From: Actinomyces johnsonii
GTDB lineage: Bacteria > Actinomycetota > Actinomycetes > Actinomycetales > Actinomycetaceae
NCBI RefSeq assembly: GCF_006546835.1
Contig: NZ_VICB01000023.1
Span: forward strand, 1 to 64,000
Length of the DNA: 64,000 nucleotides
Reading direction: 5' to 3'
Below are positions 1 through 8,187 of this stretch, piece by piece (positions within the stretch are counted from its first letter, which is position 1; each line of letters opens with the position of its first letter). The notes below the pieces were generated by a model, which saw only the letters and a program-made list of their open reading frames with translations, made no database searches and was not told the DNA's origin. A program made the translations under genes and the position numbers.

Positions 1-154
1 AACACCACCTGACCCCACCGTGTCCGTACGCGCAGGATGTCTCCGCCCGTGCCGACAAGGACGAGTTGTGGACACGATGCAGCGGGCCGACTCGCGGGTC
101 GTCCTGAGGAGCGGCGGTCTCGCAGGAAGGCGCCGTCGATGGGAGGATCGGCCC

Positions 155-2404
155 GTGACCAAAGCCGTGAATGACACTGCGACTGACGCTGTGACCGACG
201 CTATGACCGACATCGAGTTTCACTCTGCCTACGACCAGGGCTTCGCCCGCGTCGCCGCCGTCACCCTGCCCGTGGTGCCCGTCGACCCGGCCGCCAACGC
301 CGCTGCCATCATCGAGCAGGCCCGGTCTCTGGGCGACGACGGCGTTTGCCTGGCCGCCTTCCCCGAGCTGTGTCTGACCGGCTACGCCATCGACGACCTC
401 CTCCTGTCCGATGTGCTTCTGTCCGACGTCCTCGCCGCCATTGAGACCCTGCGCGCCGCCAGCACCGACCTCCTGCCTGCCCTCGTCGTCGGTGCGCCCG
501 TGCGCCTGGGCGATCGTCTCTACAACTGCGCCCTGGTCATCCAGGGCGGGCGCGTGCGCGGCGTCGCCCCCAAGTCCTACCTGCCCACCTACCGGGAGTT
601 CTACGAGAAACGGCACTTCGCCCCCGGCGACGCCCTGCCCGCCGGGGTGGAGACCATTGAGCTGCCCGGCGTGTGCAACGGCTCCAACGACTCTGGTTCC
701 GATGCCGCTGCTGTACCCGGCAGGCCGGCATCCCGGGTCCCCTTCGGGCCCAATCTCCTGTTCGAGGTCGACGATGTCCCCGGCCTGACCTTCCACGTCG
801 AGGTCTGCGAGGACATGTGGGTGCCCGTCCCGCCCTCGTCGCTTGCGGCTCTGGCCGGGGCGACGGTCCTGGTCAACATCTCCGGCTCTCCCATCACCGT
901 GGGGCGGGCCGAGGACCGCGAGCTGTTGGCCCGATCGTCGTCGGCCCGGGGCCTGGCCGCCTATGTCTACGCCGCCGCCGGGCAGGGCGAATCCTCCACG
1001 GACCTGGCCTGGGACGGCCAGACCCTCGTCTACGAGAACGGCGAGCTGCTCGGATCCACCGAGCGCTTCCCGGACGGGCCGCGCGCCACGGTCGTCGACG
1101 TCGACGTCGAGGGCATGCGCGCCGAGCGCCTGCGCCAGGGGACCTTCGCCGATAACGCCCGCACCCTGAGCTCCTCGGTCGCAGGCTCCCCAGCCGCGGC
1201 CACCACCTTCACCGACCCGGCGGCCTTCCGGCGGATCAGGATCGGCGGCGCCGAGCTGACGGCCCCGCGCACGGACATCGGCCTGCGCCGCCGCGTGGAC
1301 CGCTTCCCGTTCGTGCCCGACGACCCGGCCCGCCTCGCTCAGGACTGCTACGAGGCCTACAACATCCAGGTGGCCGCCCTGGTCCAGCGCCTGGGGGCCA
1401 TCGGCAACCCCAAGATCGTCATCGGCGTCAGCGGCGGCCTGGACTCGACCCACGCCCTCATCGTCGCCGCCCGCGCCATGGACCGCTTGGGCCGACCGCG
1501 CTCGGACATCCATGCCATCACCATGCCCGGCTTCGCCACGAGCGCCGGCACGCGCCGCAACGCCGAGGACCTCGCCGTCGGCCTGGGCTGCACCTTCGAG
1601 GAGCTCGACATCCGGGCGACGGCCACCCAGATGCTCACCGAGATGGGCCACCCCTACGGCGAGTACGCCCGCACCGGCGACCTCCCCGACGGCATCAGTG
1701 AGCGGGACCTCTACGACGTCACCTTCGAGAACGTTCAGGCGGGCCTGCGCACCGACTTCCTCTTCCGCATCGCCAACCACCGCGGCGGCATCGTCCTGGG
1801 CACGGGCGACCTCTCCGAGCTGGCCCTGGGCTGGTGCACCTTCGGGGTGGGCGACCAGATGGCCCACTACGGCGTCAACGCCGGTATTCCCAAGACCCTC
1901 ATCCAGCACCTCATCCGTTGGGTGGTCGCCGAGCGCCTGTTCGACGACGTCGTCGGGCGCACGCTGCTGTCCATCCTGGACACCGAGATCAGCCCCGAGC
2001 TGGTCCCGGCCGGAGCCGGTGGTGCCATCCAGTCCACCCAGGCCAAGATCGGGCCCTACGCCCTGCAGGACTTCACCCTGTGGCACGTGCTGCGCCGAGG
2101 GGCGCGTCCCAGTCGCATCGCCTTCCTGGCGCACCAGGCCTGGTCGGACGCTACTGCCGGGGATTGGCCCGAGGGCCTGCCCCAGGCGGAGCGGGTCGCC
2201 TACGATCTTTCCGAGATCCGCCACTGGCTCGAGCTGTTCCACCGACGTTTCTTCACCAACCAGTTCAAGCGCTCGACCCTGCCTAATGGCCCCAAGGTGG
2301 TGGCCGGCGGCTCGTTGTCGCCTCGCGGGGACTGGCGCATGCCCTCCGATGCCGCGGCGACTGCCTGGCTCGCAGAGCTCGAGCGCAACGTGCCGCGTAC
2401 GTGA
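155..2404 (+). CDS. nadE: Glutamine-dependent NAD+ synthetase NadE
   Basis: Makes NAD+ from nicotinic acid adenine dinucleotide, ATP and glutamine in the cytosol. The N-terminal nitrilase-type glutaminase domain shows the Glu-Lys-Cys triad at about E71 (FPELCLTGY), K140 (PKSYLPTYREF) and C218 (EVCEDMW). The C-terminal synthetase domain has the P-loop VSGGLDSTHALI and the conserved block QSTQAKIGPYALQDF. The spacing from E71 to K140 equals that of mycobacterial NadE. About 23 extra residues (Gly/Ser/Asp/Ala-rich, near residues 175-197) lie before the Cys. I chose GTG at 155 because GGGAGG lies 8 nt upstream; ATG at 203 gives an N-terminus closer to the family but has no clear ribosome binding site. 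It stands alone and precedes the PTS operon after a 300 bp AT-rich gap. Confidence 0.96.
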   Translation: MTKAVNDTATDAVTDAMTDIEFHSAYDQGFARVAAVTLPVVPVDPAANAAAIIEQARSLGDDGVCLAAFPELCLTGYAIDDLLLSDVLLSDVLAAIETLRAASTDLLPALVVGAPVRLGDRLYNCALVIQGGRVRGVAPKSYLPTYREFYEKRHFAPGDALPAGVETIELPGVCNGSNDSGSDAAAVPGRPASRVPFGPNLLFEVDDVPGLTFHVEVCEDMWVPVPPSSLAALAGATVLVNISGSPITVGRAEDRELLARSSSARGLAAYVYAAAGQGESSTDLAWDGQTLVYENGELLGSTERFPDGPRATVVDVDVEGMRAERLRQGTFADNARTLSSSVAGSPAAATTFTDPAAFRRIRIGGAELTAPRTDIGLRRRVDRFPFVPDDPARLAQDCYEAYNIQVAALVQRLGAIGNPKIVIGVSGGLDSTHALIVAARAMDRLGRPRSDIHAITMPGFATSAGTRRNAEDLAVGLGCTFEELDIRATATQMLTEMGHPYGEYARTGDLPDGISERDLYDVTFENVQAGLRTDFLFRIANHRGGIVLGTGDLSELALGWCTFGVGDQMAHYGVNAGIPKTLIQHLIRWVVAERLFDDVVGRTLLSILDTEISPELVPAGAGGAIQSTQAKIGPYALQDFTLWHVLRRGARPSRIAFLAHQAWSDATAGDWPEGLPQAERVAYDLSEIRHWLELFHRRFFTNQFKRSTLPNGPKVVAGGSLSPRGDWRMPSDAAATAWLAELERNVPRT

Positions 2405-2438
2405 CGCCGCTGACGGAACGGGGACTATCGTCCTATGA

Positions 2439-2454
2439 TGTGATATAAAACACA
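2439..2454. promoter_or_regulatory. CRP/GlxR-like operator upstream of PTS operon
   Basis: The 16 bases read TGTGATATAAAACACA. Compared with the actinobacterial GlxR/CRP consensus TGTGANNTANNTCACA only one fixed position differs. It sits in an AT-rich patch (2430-2555) unlike the surrounding GC-rich DNA, about 250 bp before the IIA gene. Catabolite or cAMP-dependent control of the PTS operon is an inference. No cAMP receptor gene lies in this window. Confidence 0.55.
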
Positions 2455-2534
2455 ATCAACCGGTTTCCGCATTCCGTGTTCGACCTTGATTAAATAAAAA
2501 CGCGTATTTACGCCGCACAATCGAGGTTTGCATA

Positions 2535-2552
2535 TGCTAACGCGTGTTAGCA
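2535..2552. promoter_or_regulatory. 18-bp palindromic operator candidate before PTS genes
   Basis: TGCTAAC and GTTAGCA form perfect 7-bp arms around GCGT. The site lies in the 302 bp gap between nadE and the PTS operon and downstream of the CRP-like site. Size and symmetry fit a dimeric repressor such as a LacI- or GntR-type sugar regulator, but no regulator gene is adjacent, so the binding protein is unknown. The rest of the gap (2405-2706) shows no convincing gene. Confidence 0.45.
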
Positions 2553-2706
2553 ATGTCGGTTTTGTGGGTTTCTGTGTGAAACTGGTGGGCGTCTACGTGG
2601 TGGTGATCACGTCGATCGTCCCTATCGTCGCCATGTCACACACGTCGCTGTTGCCCGGGCCTCACGGAATCCTCGGCGGCAGCCCGGATGGAAAAGGTTC
2701 CCGCCC

Positions 2707-3147
2707 ATGGCTTCCCTGGTCATAGCCGCTCACGGACACCTGGCTGAAGGCCTCGTTGCCTCCTCCGCGATGATCGTCGGCCCCAGTGACGACGTCGTCG
2801 CCGTCACCTTTGACCCCTCCGAGGGGCCCGACGACCTGCTGGCGAAGTACACCGCCGCGGTCGAGGCGTCCCCCAGTCAGGAGCACCTCATCCTCGTCGA
2901 CCTCTTCGGCGGCAGCCCATATAACGCTGCCGCCCGTTTCGCCGCGGGCCGCGATGACGCCGATGTCGTCACCGGTGTCAACCTGCCCATGGTCATCGAG
3001 GTCCTGTCCCGTCGCCTCGCTGGCGCCGGGCTCGCCGAGCTCGTAGAGGCCGCCCGGACGTCCGCCACCGACGGCGTCAAAGTCCTCTCCGAGGTCTTCA
3101 CCCCAGCACCCACCACCACTTCTGACGATGAAGGAGACGAGCTCTGA
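2707..3147 (+). CDS. PTS mannose-family EIIA component
   Basis: A 146-residue EIIA of the mannose/fructose/sorbose PTS family. It takes phosphate from HPr on His9 (VIAAHGHLAEG) and passes it to EIIB. The family segment LVDLFGGSPYNAAAR is present. In many bacteria IIA and IIB are fused; here they are separate proteins. The start is ATG, 15 nt after GGAAAAGG. Its TGA overlaps the ATG of the next gene by one base (TGATG), so translation is probably coupled. It is the first gene of a IIA-IIB-IIC-IID operon. Transported sugar cannot be told from sequence; mannose, glucose or amino sugars are all possible for the family. Confidence 0.93.
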   Translation: MASLVIAAHGHLAEGLVASSAMIVGPSDDVVAVTFDPSEGPDDLLAKYTAAVEASPSQEHLILVDLFGGSPYNAAARFAAGRDDADVVTGVNLPMVIEVLSRRLAGAGLAELVEAARTSATDGVKVLSEVFTPAPTTTSDDEGDEL

Positions 3148-3638
3148 TGGATGTCAAGCTCCTGCGTATCGATTCCCGCCTGGTCCACGGACAGGTCGCC
3201 AACAACTGGGCCGGATCCCTTGGAGCCGAGGCCATCCTCGCCGTCTCCGACGGCGCCGCTAACGACGAGCTGCGCAAGACCCTCATGCTGCAGACCGGAG
3301 GCGGCAAGGTGAAGGTCCACGTGTTGGGCGTGGAGAAGGCCGCCCGCGTCTACAAGAACCCCAAGTACGAGGCACTCAAGGCCGTCATCGTCGTCGAGAC
3401 CCCGGCCGACATCGTGCGTCTGCTCGACCTGGGCGTGGAGGCCAAGGAGGTCAATGTCGGCGGAATGACCTTCAAGCAGGGCACCAGCCAGGTCTCCCAG
3501 GCTGTCTACGCCGGCCCCGAGGATGTCGCGGCCTTCAAGGAGATCGACTCGCGCGGCATCAAGCAGTACATCCAGCAGGTGCCCTCCACCGCGAGCTCCG
3601 ACCTCATGGGGGCTCTCAAGGACAAGGGGCTGCTCTGA
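3147..3638 (+). CDS. PTS mannose-family EIIB component
   Basis: A 163-residue cytosolic EIIB. His14 in RIDSRLVHGQVANNW is the expected phosphorylated residue that hands phosphate to the incoming sugar at IIC/IID. The GGMTFKQGT segment is typical of the family. Full length. The start overlaps the IIA stop by one base. A 126 bp gap with a hairpin separates it from the IIC gene. Confidence 0.93.
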   Translation: MDVKLLRIDSRLVHGQVANNWAGSLGAEAILAVSDGAANDELRKTLMLQTGGGKVKVHVLGVEKAARVYKNPKYEALKAVIVVETPADIVRLLDLGVEAKEVNVGGMTFKQGTSQVSQAVYAGPEDVAAFKEIDSRGIKQYIQQVPSTASSDLMGALKDKGLL

Positions 3639-3698
3639 GGGCCCGCGTTCTCTGACGCGCCTGCGTCCCCTCCCCGAGTATCCCTCTGACACTTCCCA

Positions 3699-3720
3699 TC
3701 CCGCCCCTTCGGTGGCGGGA
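3699..3720 (+). other. Intra-operon stem-loop between IIB and IIC
   Basis: TCCCGCC and GGCGGGA form perfect 7-bp arms (3699-3705, 3714-3720) around an eight-base loop containing TTCG. It sits inside the 126 bp IIB-IIC gap with no run of T after it. It could be a weak attenuator or an RNA-processing hairpin that sets the ratio of soluble to membrane PTS subunits. The role is inference. Confidence 0.4.
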
Positions 3721-3764
3721 GTAGGAGGGGTGTCCTGTCAAACCTCACGTGAGAGAGACATACC

Positions 3765-4697
3765 GTGCAAGACATCAACCTGATCCAGATCATTCTGGTC
3801 ACGCTCGTGGCATTCGTCGCGGGTATGGCCAGTGTCCTGGACGAGCGGCAGTTCCACCGCCCGCTCGTCGCCTGCACCCTGACCGGTATCGCCATGGGCA
3901 ACCCCACCGTCGGCATCATGGTCGGTGGGTCCCTGGAGCTCCTCGCCCTGGGCTGGATGAACGTCGGCGCCGCCATGGCTCCCGACTCCGCCCTGGCCTC
4001 CACGGTCTCCACCGTCATCGCCGTCGCCTCGGTGGGTGACGCCTCCTCCACCAAGGGCGCCATCGCTGCCGCCATTGGCGTTGCCGTCCCGCTGGCCGTC
4101 GCCGGACAGGCCCTGACCATCTTCGTGCGAACGATTGCCATCTTCTTCGCCCACCAGGCGGATCGATATGCCGAGCAGGCCAACTACCGCGGCATCGCCG
4201 TCATGCACTTCACGGCTCTGGGCCTTCAGGGTCTGCGTGTGGCCATCCCGACTGCCGTTGTGGCGGCTTTGGCCTCTGGTGACACGGTGAAGCATGCTCT
4301 CGAGATGATCCCGAAGGTCATCACCAACGGGCTCAACATCGCCGGTGGCTTCATCGTCGTGGTCGGTTACGCCATGGTCATCAACATGATGAAGGCGCGC
4401 AAGCTCATGCCCTTCTTTTTCCTGGGCTTCATCTTCGCCACCTTCGCCACCACCTACGGCGGCAAGGCCACGATCGGAGACCACAGCAAGGGCATCGCCA
4501 AGTGGGTCATCGACCTCGCCCCCAACGGCGCCACCCTCGTGGCCCTGGGCATTCTGGGGGCCTGCCTGGCTGTCATCTACGTCCAGCTCAACCCCGAGTT
4601 CCATGACTCCGTGCGCCTGCCCGCCGCCGCCTCGCCCGCAGCCGGTGGCGGCTCCAGCAGCGACCTGGACGACGACCTCGACGACGAGCTCGACTGA
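3765..4697 (+). CDS. PTS mannose-family EIIC component
   Basis: A 310-residue polytopic membrane subunit of the mannose-family permease, forming the sugar channel with IID. The GNPTVGIMVGGSLELLALG segment is characteristic of IIC of this family. The predicted start is GTG, preceded by a weak GAGAGAGA. The C-terminus carries an unusual acidic tail (SSSDLDDDLDDELD) after an Ala/Ser/Gly linker, presumably cytosolic. The stop is 18 bp before the IID gene, whose ribosome binding site GGAAGGAAG lies in the gap. Confidence 0.93.
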   Translation: MQDINLIQIILVTLVAFVAGMASVLDERQFHRPLVACTLTGIAMGNPTVGIMVGGSLELLALGWMNVGAAMAPDSALASTVSTVIAVASVGDASSTKGAIAAAIGVAVPLAVAGQALTIFVRTIAIFFAHQADRYAEQANYRGIAVMHFTALGLQGLRVAIPTAVVAALASGDTVKHALEMIPKVITNGLNIAGGFIVVVGYAMVINMMKARKLMPFFFLGFIFATFATTYGGKATIGDHSKGIAKWVIDLAPNGATLVALGILGACLAVIYVQLNPEFHDSVRLPAAASPAAGGGSSSDLDDDLDDELD

Positions 4698-4715
4698 GCC
4701 GGAAGGAAGACTCTG

Positions 4716-5570
4716 ATGACTACTGAAACCGCTCCGGCGACGTCGGAGAAGATGCTCACCACCCGCGACCTGCGTCGGATGTACTGGCGCTCCACCTTCC
4801 TGCTCGGCTCCTTCAACTTCGAGCGCATGCAGGCTATGGGCTTCTGCTACACGCTCATGCCGGCTATCCGGAAGGTCTACCGCGGTGACAAGGCCGCTGA
4901 GGCCGCCGCCCTCAAGCGGCACCTGGAGTTCTACAACACCCAGCCCTGGGTCTCCTCGGTCGTCTTCGGCGTCACCGCCGCCATGGAGGAGCAGAAGGCC
5001 AAGGGCGAGGATATCTCCGAGGAGACGATCACTTCGGTCAAGGTCGGCCTCATGGGGCCGCTGGCCGGTGTCGGCGACCCCATCTTCTGGGGGACCGCCC
5101 GCCCCGTCCTGGCGGCCTTGGGTGCCTCCCTGGCCCTCAACGGATCGATCGTCGGCCCGCTGCTGTTCTTCGTCGGCATCAACATCCTGCGCGTTCTTAC
5201 CCGCTGGTACGGCCTGAAGTTCGGCTACGAGCGCGGCACCGAGATGGTCACCGAGGTCGGCGGCGGCCAGCTCAAGAAGATCACCCAGATGGCCGCCATC
5301 ATGGGTCTATTCGTCATGGGCGCCCTGGTCTCCAAGTGGACCACCATCAAGTTCCCGGCGGTGGTCTCCACGGTGAAGAACGACGACGGGATCGTCACCG
5401 ACACCACCGTTCAGTCCATTCTCGACCAACTGTTGCCAGGCCTGGCGGCGCTGGGACTCACCTTCCTGTGCATGTGGCTGCTCAACAAGAAGATCAACGC
5501 CCTGTGGATCATCATGGGCATGTTCGCCGTCGGCATCGCAGGAGCCGCCACCGGCTTCCTGGGACTCTGA
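4716..5570 (+). CDS. PTS mannose-family EIID component
   Basis: A 284-residue membrane subunit of the mannose-family PTS. The N-terminal block RDLRRMYWRSTFLLGSFNFE and the segment MGPLAGVGDPIFWGT are diagnostic of IID. C-terminal hydrophobic helices complete the protein, and length is normal for the family. A GGAAGG lies upstream of the ATG. It is the last gene of the PTS operon and is followed by a strong hairpin. Confidence 0.94.
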   Translation: MTTETAPATSEKMLTTRDLRRMYWRSTFLLGSFNFERMQAMGFCYTLMPAIRKVYRGDKAAEAAALKRHLEFYNTQPWVSSVVFGVTAAMEEQKAKGEDISEETITSVKVGLMGPLAGVGDPIFWGTARPVLAALGASLALNGSIVGPLLFFVGINILRVLTRWYGLKFGYERGTEMVTEVGGGQLKKITQMAAIMGLFVMGALVSKWTTIKFPAVVSTVKNDDGIVTDTTVQSILDQLLPGLAALGLTFLCMWLLNKKINALWIIMGMFAVGIAGAATGFLGL

Positions 5571-5610
5571 CGCCGTAGAGGACTAGCCGCGAGCTGGCCC
5601 CAATCCGCCT

Positions 5611-5661
5611 CGGAGCGGGGAGGGTTCCGGAGGACTTGCTTCCGGTCCCCTCCCCGCTCCG
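5611..5661 (+). terminator. Hairpin terminator after PTS operon
   Basis: Perfect 14-bp arms (5611-5624 and 5648-5661, CGGAGCGGGGAGGG and its complement) around a 23-base loop, 40 bp after the IID stop. There is no T run, as is common in high-GC actinobacteria. The next gene starts about 150 bp further on. Confidence 0.65.
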
Positions 5662-5809
5662 CGCGCTCGGTAGAATGCGCGGGGCTCCTGCCGGATTTCC
5701 CAGCACGCCATTAGTGCCCCATTGTGACCGTCCGACGCCGTCTCCCAGCTCTCTGCCACTCTCCCCGACCGCTAGCGCCCTCCGCCCCCTCCAGCAGCAA
5801 GGAACCAGC

Positions 5810-6589
5810 GTGACCCGACTCCTCGTCACCGACCTGGACGCCACCATTGTCTTCGATCGCTCCGTCTCCCCGGCCGACCGCGAGGCCATGGCCCGCTGGC
5901 GGAGCGCCGGCAACCTCCTGGCCATCGACACCGGCAAGTCCTCCTTCGCCACCCGCGACGTCCTTGCGCCCCTGGGCGTCGATTTCGACTACGGCGTTGT
6001 CTTCACCGGAGCGGTCCTCATCGACGGCGACTATCAGGTCCTCTCGGCCCGCTACCTGCCCGACGGCGTCGCCCGCGACGTGGCCATACGCACCGTCGAC
6101 CTGCCGGGGGTGACCACCTACGTCACCACCATCGAGACCGATTACATCCTGGCTGACAACAACGACGAGATCTCTCCGATCCTGGCGGTCTTCGAGAACA
6201 TGACCCTGGAGGAGATGGACTCCCACCGTTTCATTGGCGTACCCCTGCGCGTCACGGACGATGCCCTGCGCACGCGTCTCCAGGAGGAGATCTCCCGGTG
6301 CTGGGAGGGTGTCCTGGACTGCCACCGCAACCAGGAGTTCCTCGACTTCGTGCCCGCCGGCGCCACCAAGGGCGCGGGCCTGCGAGCCCTCCTGGGCGGG
6401 CCCCTGTCGGGGCGGGAGGTCGAGGTGTGGACCATCGGCGACTCCTGGAACGACCTGGACATGCACGCCGTCGCCGACCACGCCGTCGCCCTGCCCTGGT
6501 CCCCGCCGGAGGTCACGGCCACCTGCGAGACGACCGTGGGCTCCATGGCCGAGCTCATCGACACGATCCTGGAAGGCGACCACGCATGA
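5810..6589 (+). CDS. HAD-superfamily (Cof-type) phosphatase, copy 1
   Basis: A 259-residue HAD hydrolase of the IIB/Cof type, expected to remove phosphate from a small phosphorylated metabolite, possibly a sugar phosphate. Motif I is DLDAT at residues 8-12, with Ala where Gly is usual; the nucleophile Asp8 and acid/base Asp10 are kept. Motif IV is GDSWNDLDM. The start is GTG with AAGGA 7 nt upstream. Its TGA overlaps the ATG of the next gene (ATGA). It is clearly paralogous to the gene at 7246-8088: both share DREAMARW, KGAGLR, GDSWND and ALPWSPPEV. The position directly after the PTS suggests a link to sugar metabolism, but the substrate is unknown. Confidence 0.88.
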   Translation: MTRLLVTDLDATIVFDRSVSPADREAMARWRSAGNLLAIDTGKSSFATRDVLAPLGVDFDYGVVFTGAVLIDGDYQVLSARYLPDGVARDVAIRTVDLPGVTTYVTTIETDYILADNNDEISPILAVFENMTLEEMDSHRFIGVPLRVTDDALRTRLQEEISRCWEGVLDCHRNQEFLDFVPAGATKGAGLRALLGGPLSGREVEVWTIGDSWNDLDMHAVADHAVALPWSPPEVTATCETTVGSMAELIDTILEGDHA

Positions 6590-7182
6590 GTGAGAACGGT
6601 AAGGTCGAGGGCAAGAAGCCGCTCGGCACCCGGGTACGCGACTGGTTCAGTGGCGGAGACCCCGACGGGCCCGCCAAGATCCGCACCTGGGCCACCGGGG
6701 ATGACGGGCGCTGGCGCGGCTACACCCACTCCATGGGCAAGTACGTCACCTGGCTCATGGTCATCGCCTGCGTCCTCTACCCCTTCACCCGGGGGATCGG
6801 TTCGATCTTGGCCCTCATCGTGGCCATCTTCCTCATGGGCGGACGGGTCATGATCGAGCGCCAGGTGCGCCGCGATGTCTCCGACCTGGAGGAGGCCAAG
6901 AAGCAGTACGGACTCACCCGCAACCCCGAGTACCTGCAATTCATGATCCTGCGCGCCGAGGGCCTGCTCGAGGACAACAAGATCCTCACCCCCGACTCCC
7001 GCTCGCTCCTGGAGAACTATGCGCAGTGGGCCCGCGAGCGCCAGCAACGTGAGGACAAGAAGCAGGCCAAGAAGGCCCGCAAGGCGGAGAAGAAGGCTCG
7101 CCGCAAGTCCGCAGACCAGGAGACTGAGTCTGCTGACGTGGCCGCCACGGATGAGGAGAATGAGTCTGCCGATGCCTCCTAG
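6586..7182 (+). CDS. Small two-helix membrane protein, function unknown
   Basis: 198 residues. Two hydrophobic segments, about residues 51-66 and 70-90, form a probable helical hairpin. The N-terminus is polar and the C-terminus is a long, charged, probably cytosolic helix rich in Lys, Arg and Glu (around residues 145-180), ending acidic. The ATG overlaps the stop of the first HAD gene, so the two are translationally coupled. A second HAD paralog follows 63 bp later. I do not recognise the family and give no function. Its placement between two related phosphatases suggests it could localise them to the membrane (inference). Confidence 0.8.
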   Translation: MSENGKVEGKKPLGTRVRDWFSGGDPDGPAKIRTWATGDDGRWRGYTHSMGKYVTWLMVIACVLYPFTRGIGSILALIVAIFLMGGRVMIERQVRRDVSDLEEAKKQYGLTRNPEYLQFMILRAEGLLEDNKILTPDSRSLLENYAQWARERQQREDKKQAKKARKAEKKARRKSADQETESADVAATDEENESADAS

Positions 7183-7245
7183 GTGGCTCCCCGACGCCTC
7201 CGAGACCGCCGAAACCCGGCAGCACCCCAACTGAAAGGACTCCCT

Positions 7246-8088
7246 ATGCCACGCAGGCTCATCTCCACCGACCTGGATGGCACCATCGTCTTCAACGGGA
7301 CGATTCCGCTGCGCGACCGCGAGGCCATGGCCCGGTGGCGGGCTGCGGGCAACCTTCTGGTCATCAATACGGGCAGGTCGGTCTCGGCGCTGGAGCACGT
7401 CGTGGTGCCTATGGGCCTGGAGTTCGACAATGCCATCCTCTACACGGGCGCCGTCATTGTGGACGAGGACATCAGGGTGCGCCGTTCGACGGCCCTGCCG
7501 CCCGGCGTCGTCGAGGACATCCTCGATTTCGTCGAAGGGGCTCCGGGCGTCGCCGTGTTCACAACCGGGTTGGACGAGGATCTGCTCATCTACGACACGA
7601 TCGGCTCCGGATCCGATCTGCTCACCCTGTTCCGCCCGGCGACCCGGCGCGACCTGGACGGGCGCGAGGTCATCGGCGTGCCGATGCGCTTCACCGACCC
7701 GGAGATGGCCTCCCGCACCGAGACCTACCTGCGCCGGCGCTGGGACGGGCAGGCGGTGGGATTCCGCAACCAGGACTTCATCGACGTCGTTTCCGCCTCC
7801 GCCTCCAAGGGTGCGGGCCTCAGGCAGCTGGTGGCGAGCCTCAGCGAACCGCCTGCCCAGGACCCTGCCGGTGACGTTGCCAGTGACTCCGCCGGCGTTT
7901 CAGAACCGGCCGAGCCCATTGAGACCTGGTCCATCGGGGACTCCTGGAACGACATCACCATGCACCAGGCCGCCGACCACGCCTACGCCCTACCGTGGTC
8001 GCCGCCGGAGGTGGTGGAGCAGTGCGATGGCACGGTCTCCAGCCTGGCCGACCTCATCGACTCCCTCATGGGACGACCGACCGCCTAG
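7246..8088 (+). CDS. HAD-superfamily (Cof-type) phosphatase, copy 2
   Basis: A 280-residue HAD hydrolase with canonical motif I DLDGT and motif IV GDSWNDITM. It aligns along its length with the HAD gene at 5810-6589, so the pair arose by duplication. It carries about 20 extra residues rich in Pro, Asp and Ala just before the GDSWND block. The ATG has GAAAGGA 6 nt upstream. It ends at a long bidirectional hairpin shared with the convergent acetyltransferase gene. The substrate is unknown. The paralogs differ in motif I (Gly here, Ala in copy 1), which may mean different activity or preference. Confidence 0.88.
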   Translation: MPRRLISTDLDGTIVFNGTIPLRDREAMARWRAAGNLLVINTGRSVSALEHVVVPMGLEFDNAILYTGAVIVDEDIRVRRSTALPPGVVEDILDFVEGAPGVAVFTTGLDEDLLIYDTIGSGSDLLTLFRPATRRDLDGREVIGVPMRFTDPEMASRTETYLRRRWDGQAVGFRNQDFIDVVSASASKGAGLRQLVASLSEPPAQDPAGDVASDSAGVSEPAEPIETWSIGDSWNDITMHQAADHAYALPWSPPEVVEQCDGTVSSLADLIDSLMGRPTA

Positions 8089-8098
8089 GCCCCGCACA

Positions 8099-8154
8099 TC
8101 GACAAAATCTTCACAAATGACGCGGAGCCGTGTCGTCTGTGAAGATTTTGTCGA
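8099..8154. terminator. Long bidirectional hairpin between convergent genes
   Basis: Perfect 17-bp arms (8099-8115 and 8138-8154). The inner 22 bases keep pairing through GACGCGG / CCGTGTC with one wobble, giving a nearly continuous 26-bp stem. It lies in the 99 bp between the convergent HAD and GNAT genes. The AAAAT/ATTTT stretch in the stem provides T-rich ends for transcripts from both sides. It shares a CTTCAC...GTGAAG core with the hairpin at 45314-45368. Confidence 0.75.
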
Positions 8155-8187
8155 AGTGTGGTGGTGGGAAGGGGCCGTGGGGGCCGC

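Noticed and set aside
2486-2510. TTGATT and TATTTA as a -35/-10 pair for the PTS operon
   Set aside because: Only 13 bases separate them, too short for a sigma-70-type promoter; the promoter could not be placed.
2528-2725. A 65-codon open frame between nadE and the PTS genes
   Set aside because: It covers the palindrome and overlaps the IIA start in a different frame, has no ribosome binding site and no recognisable protein features.
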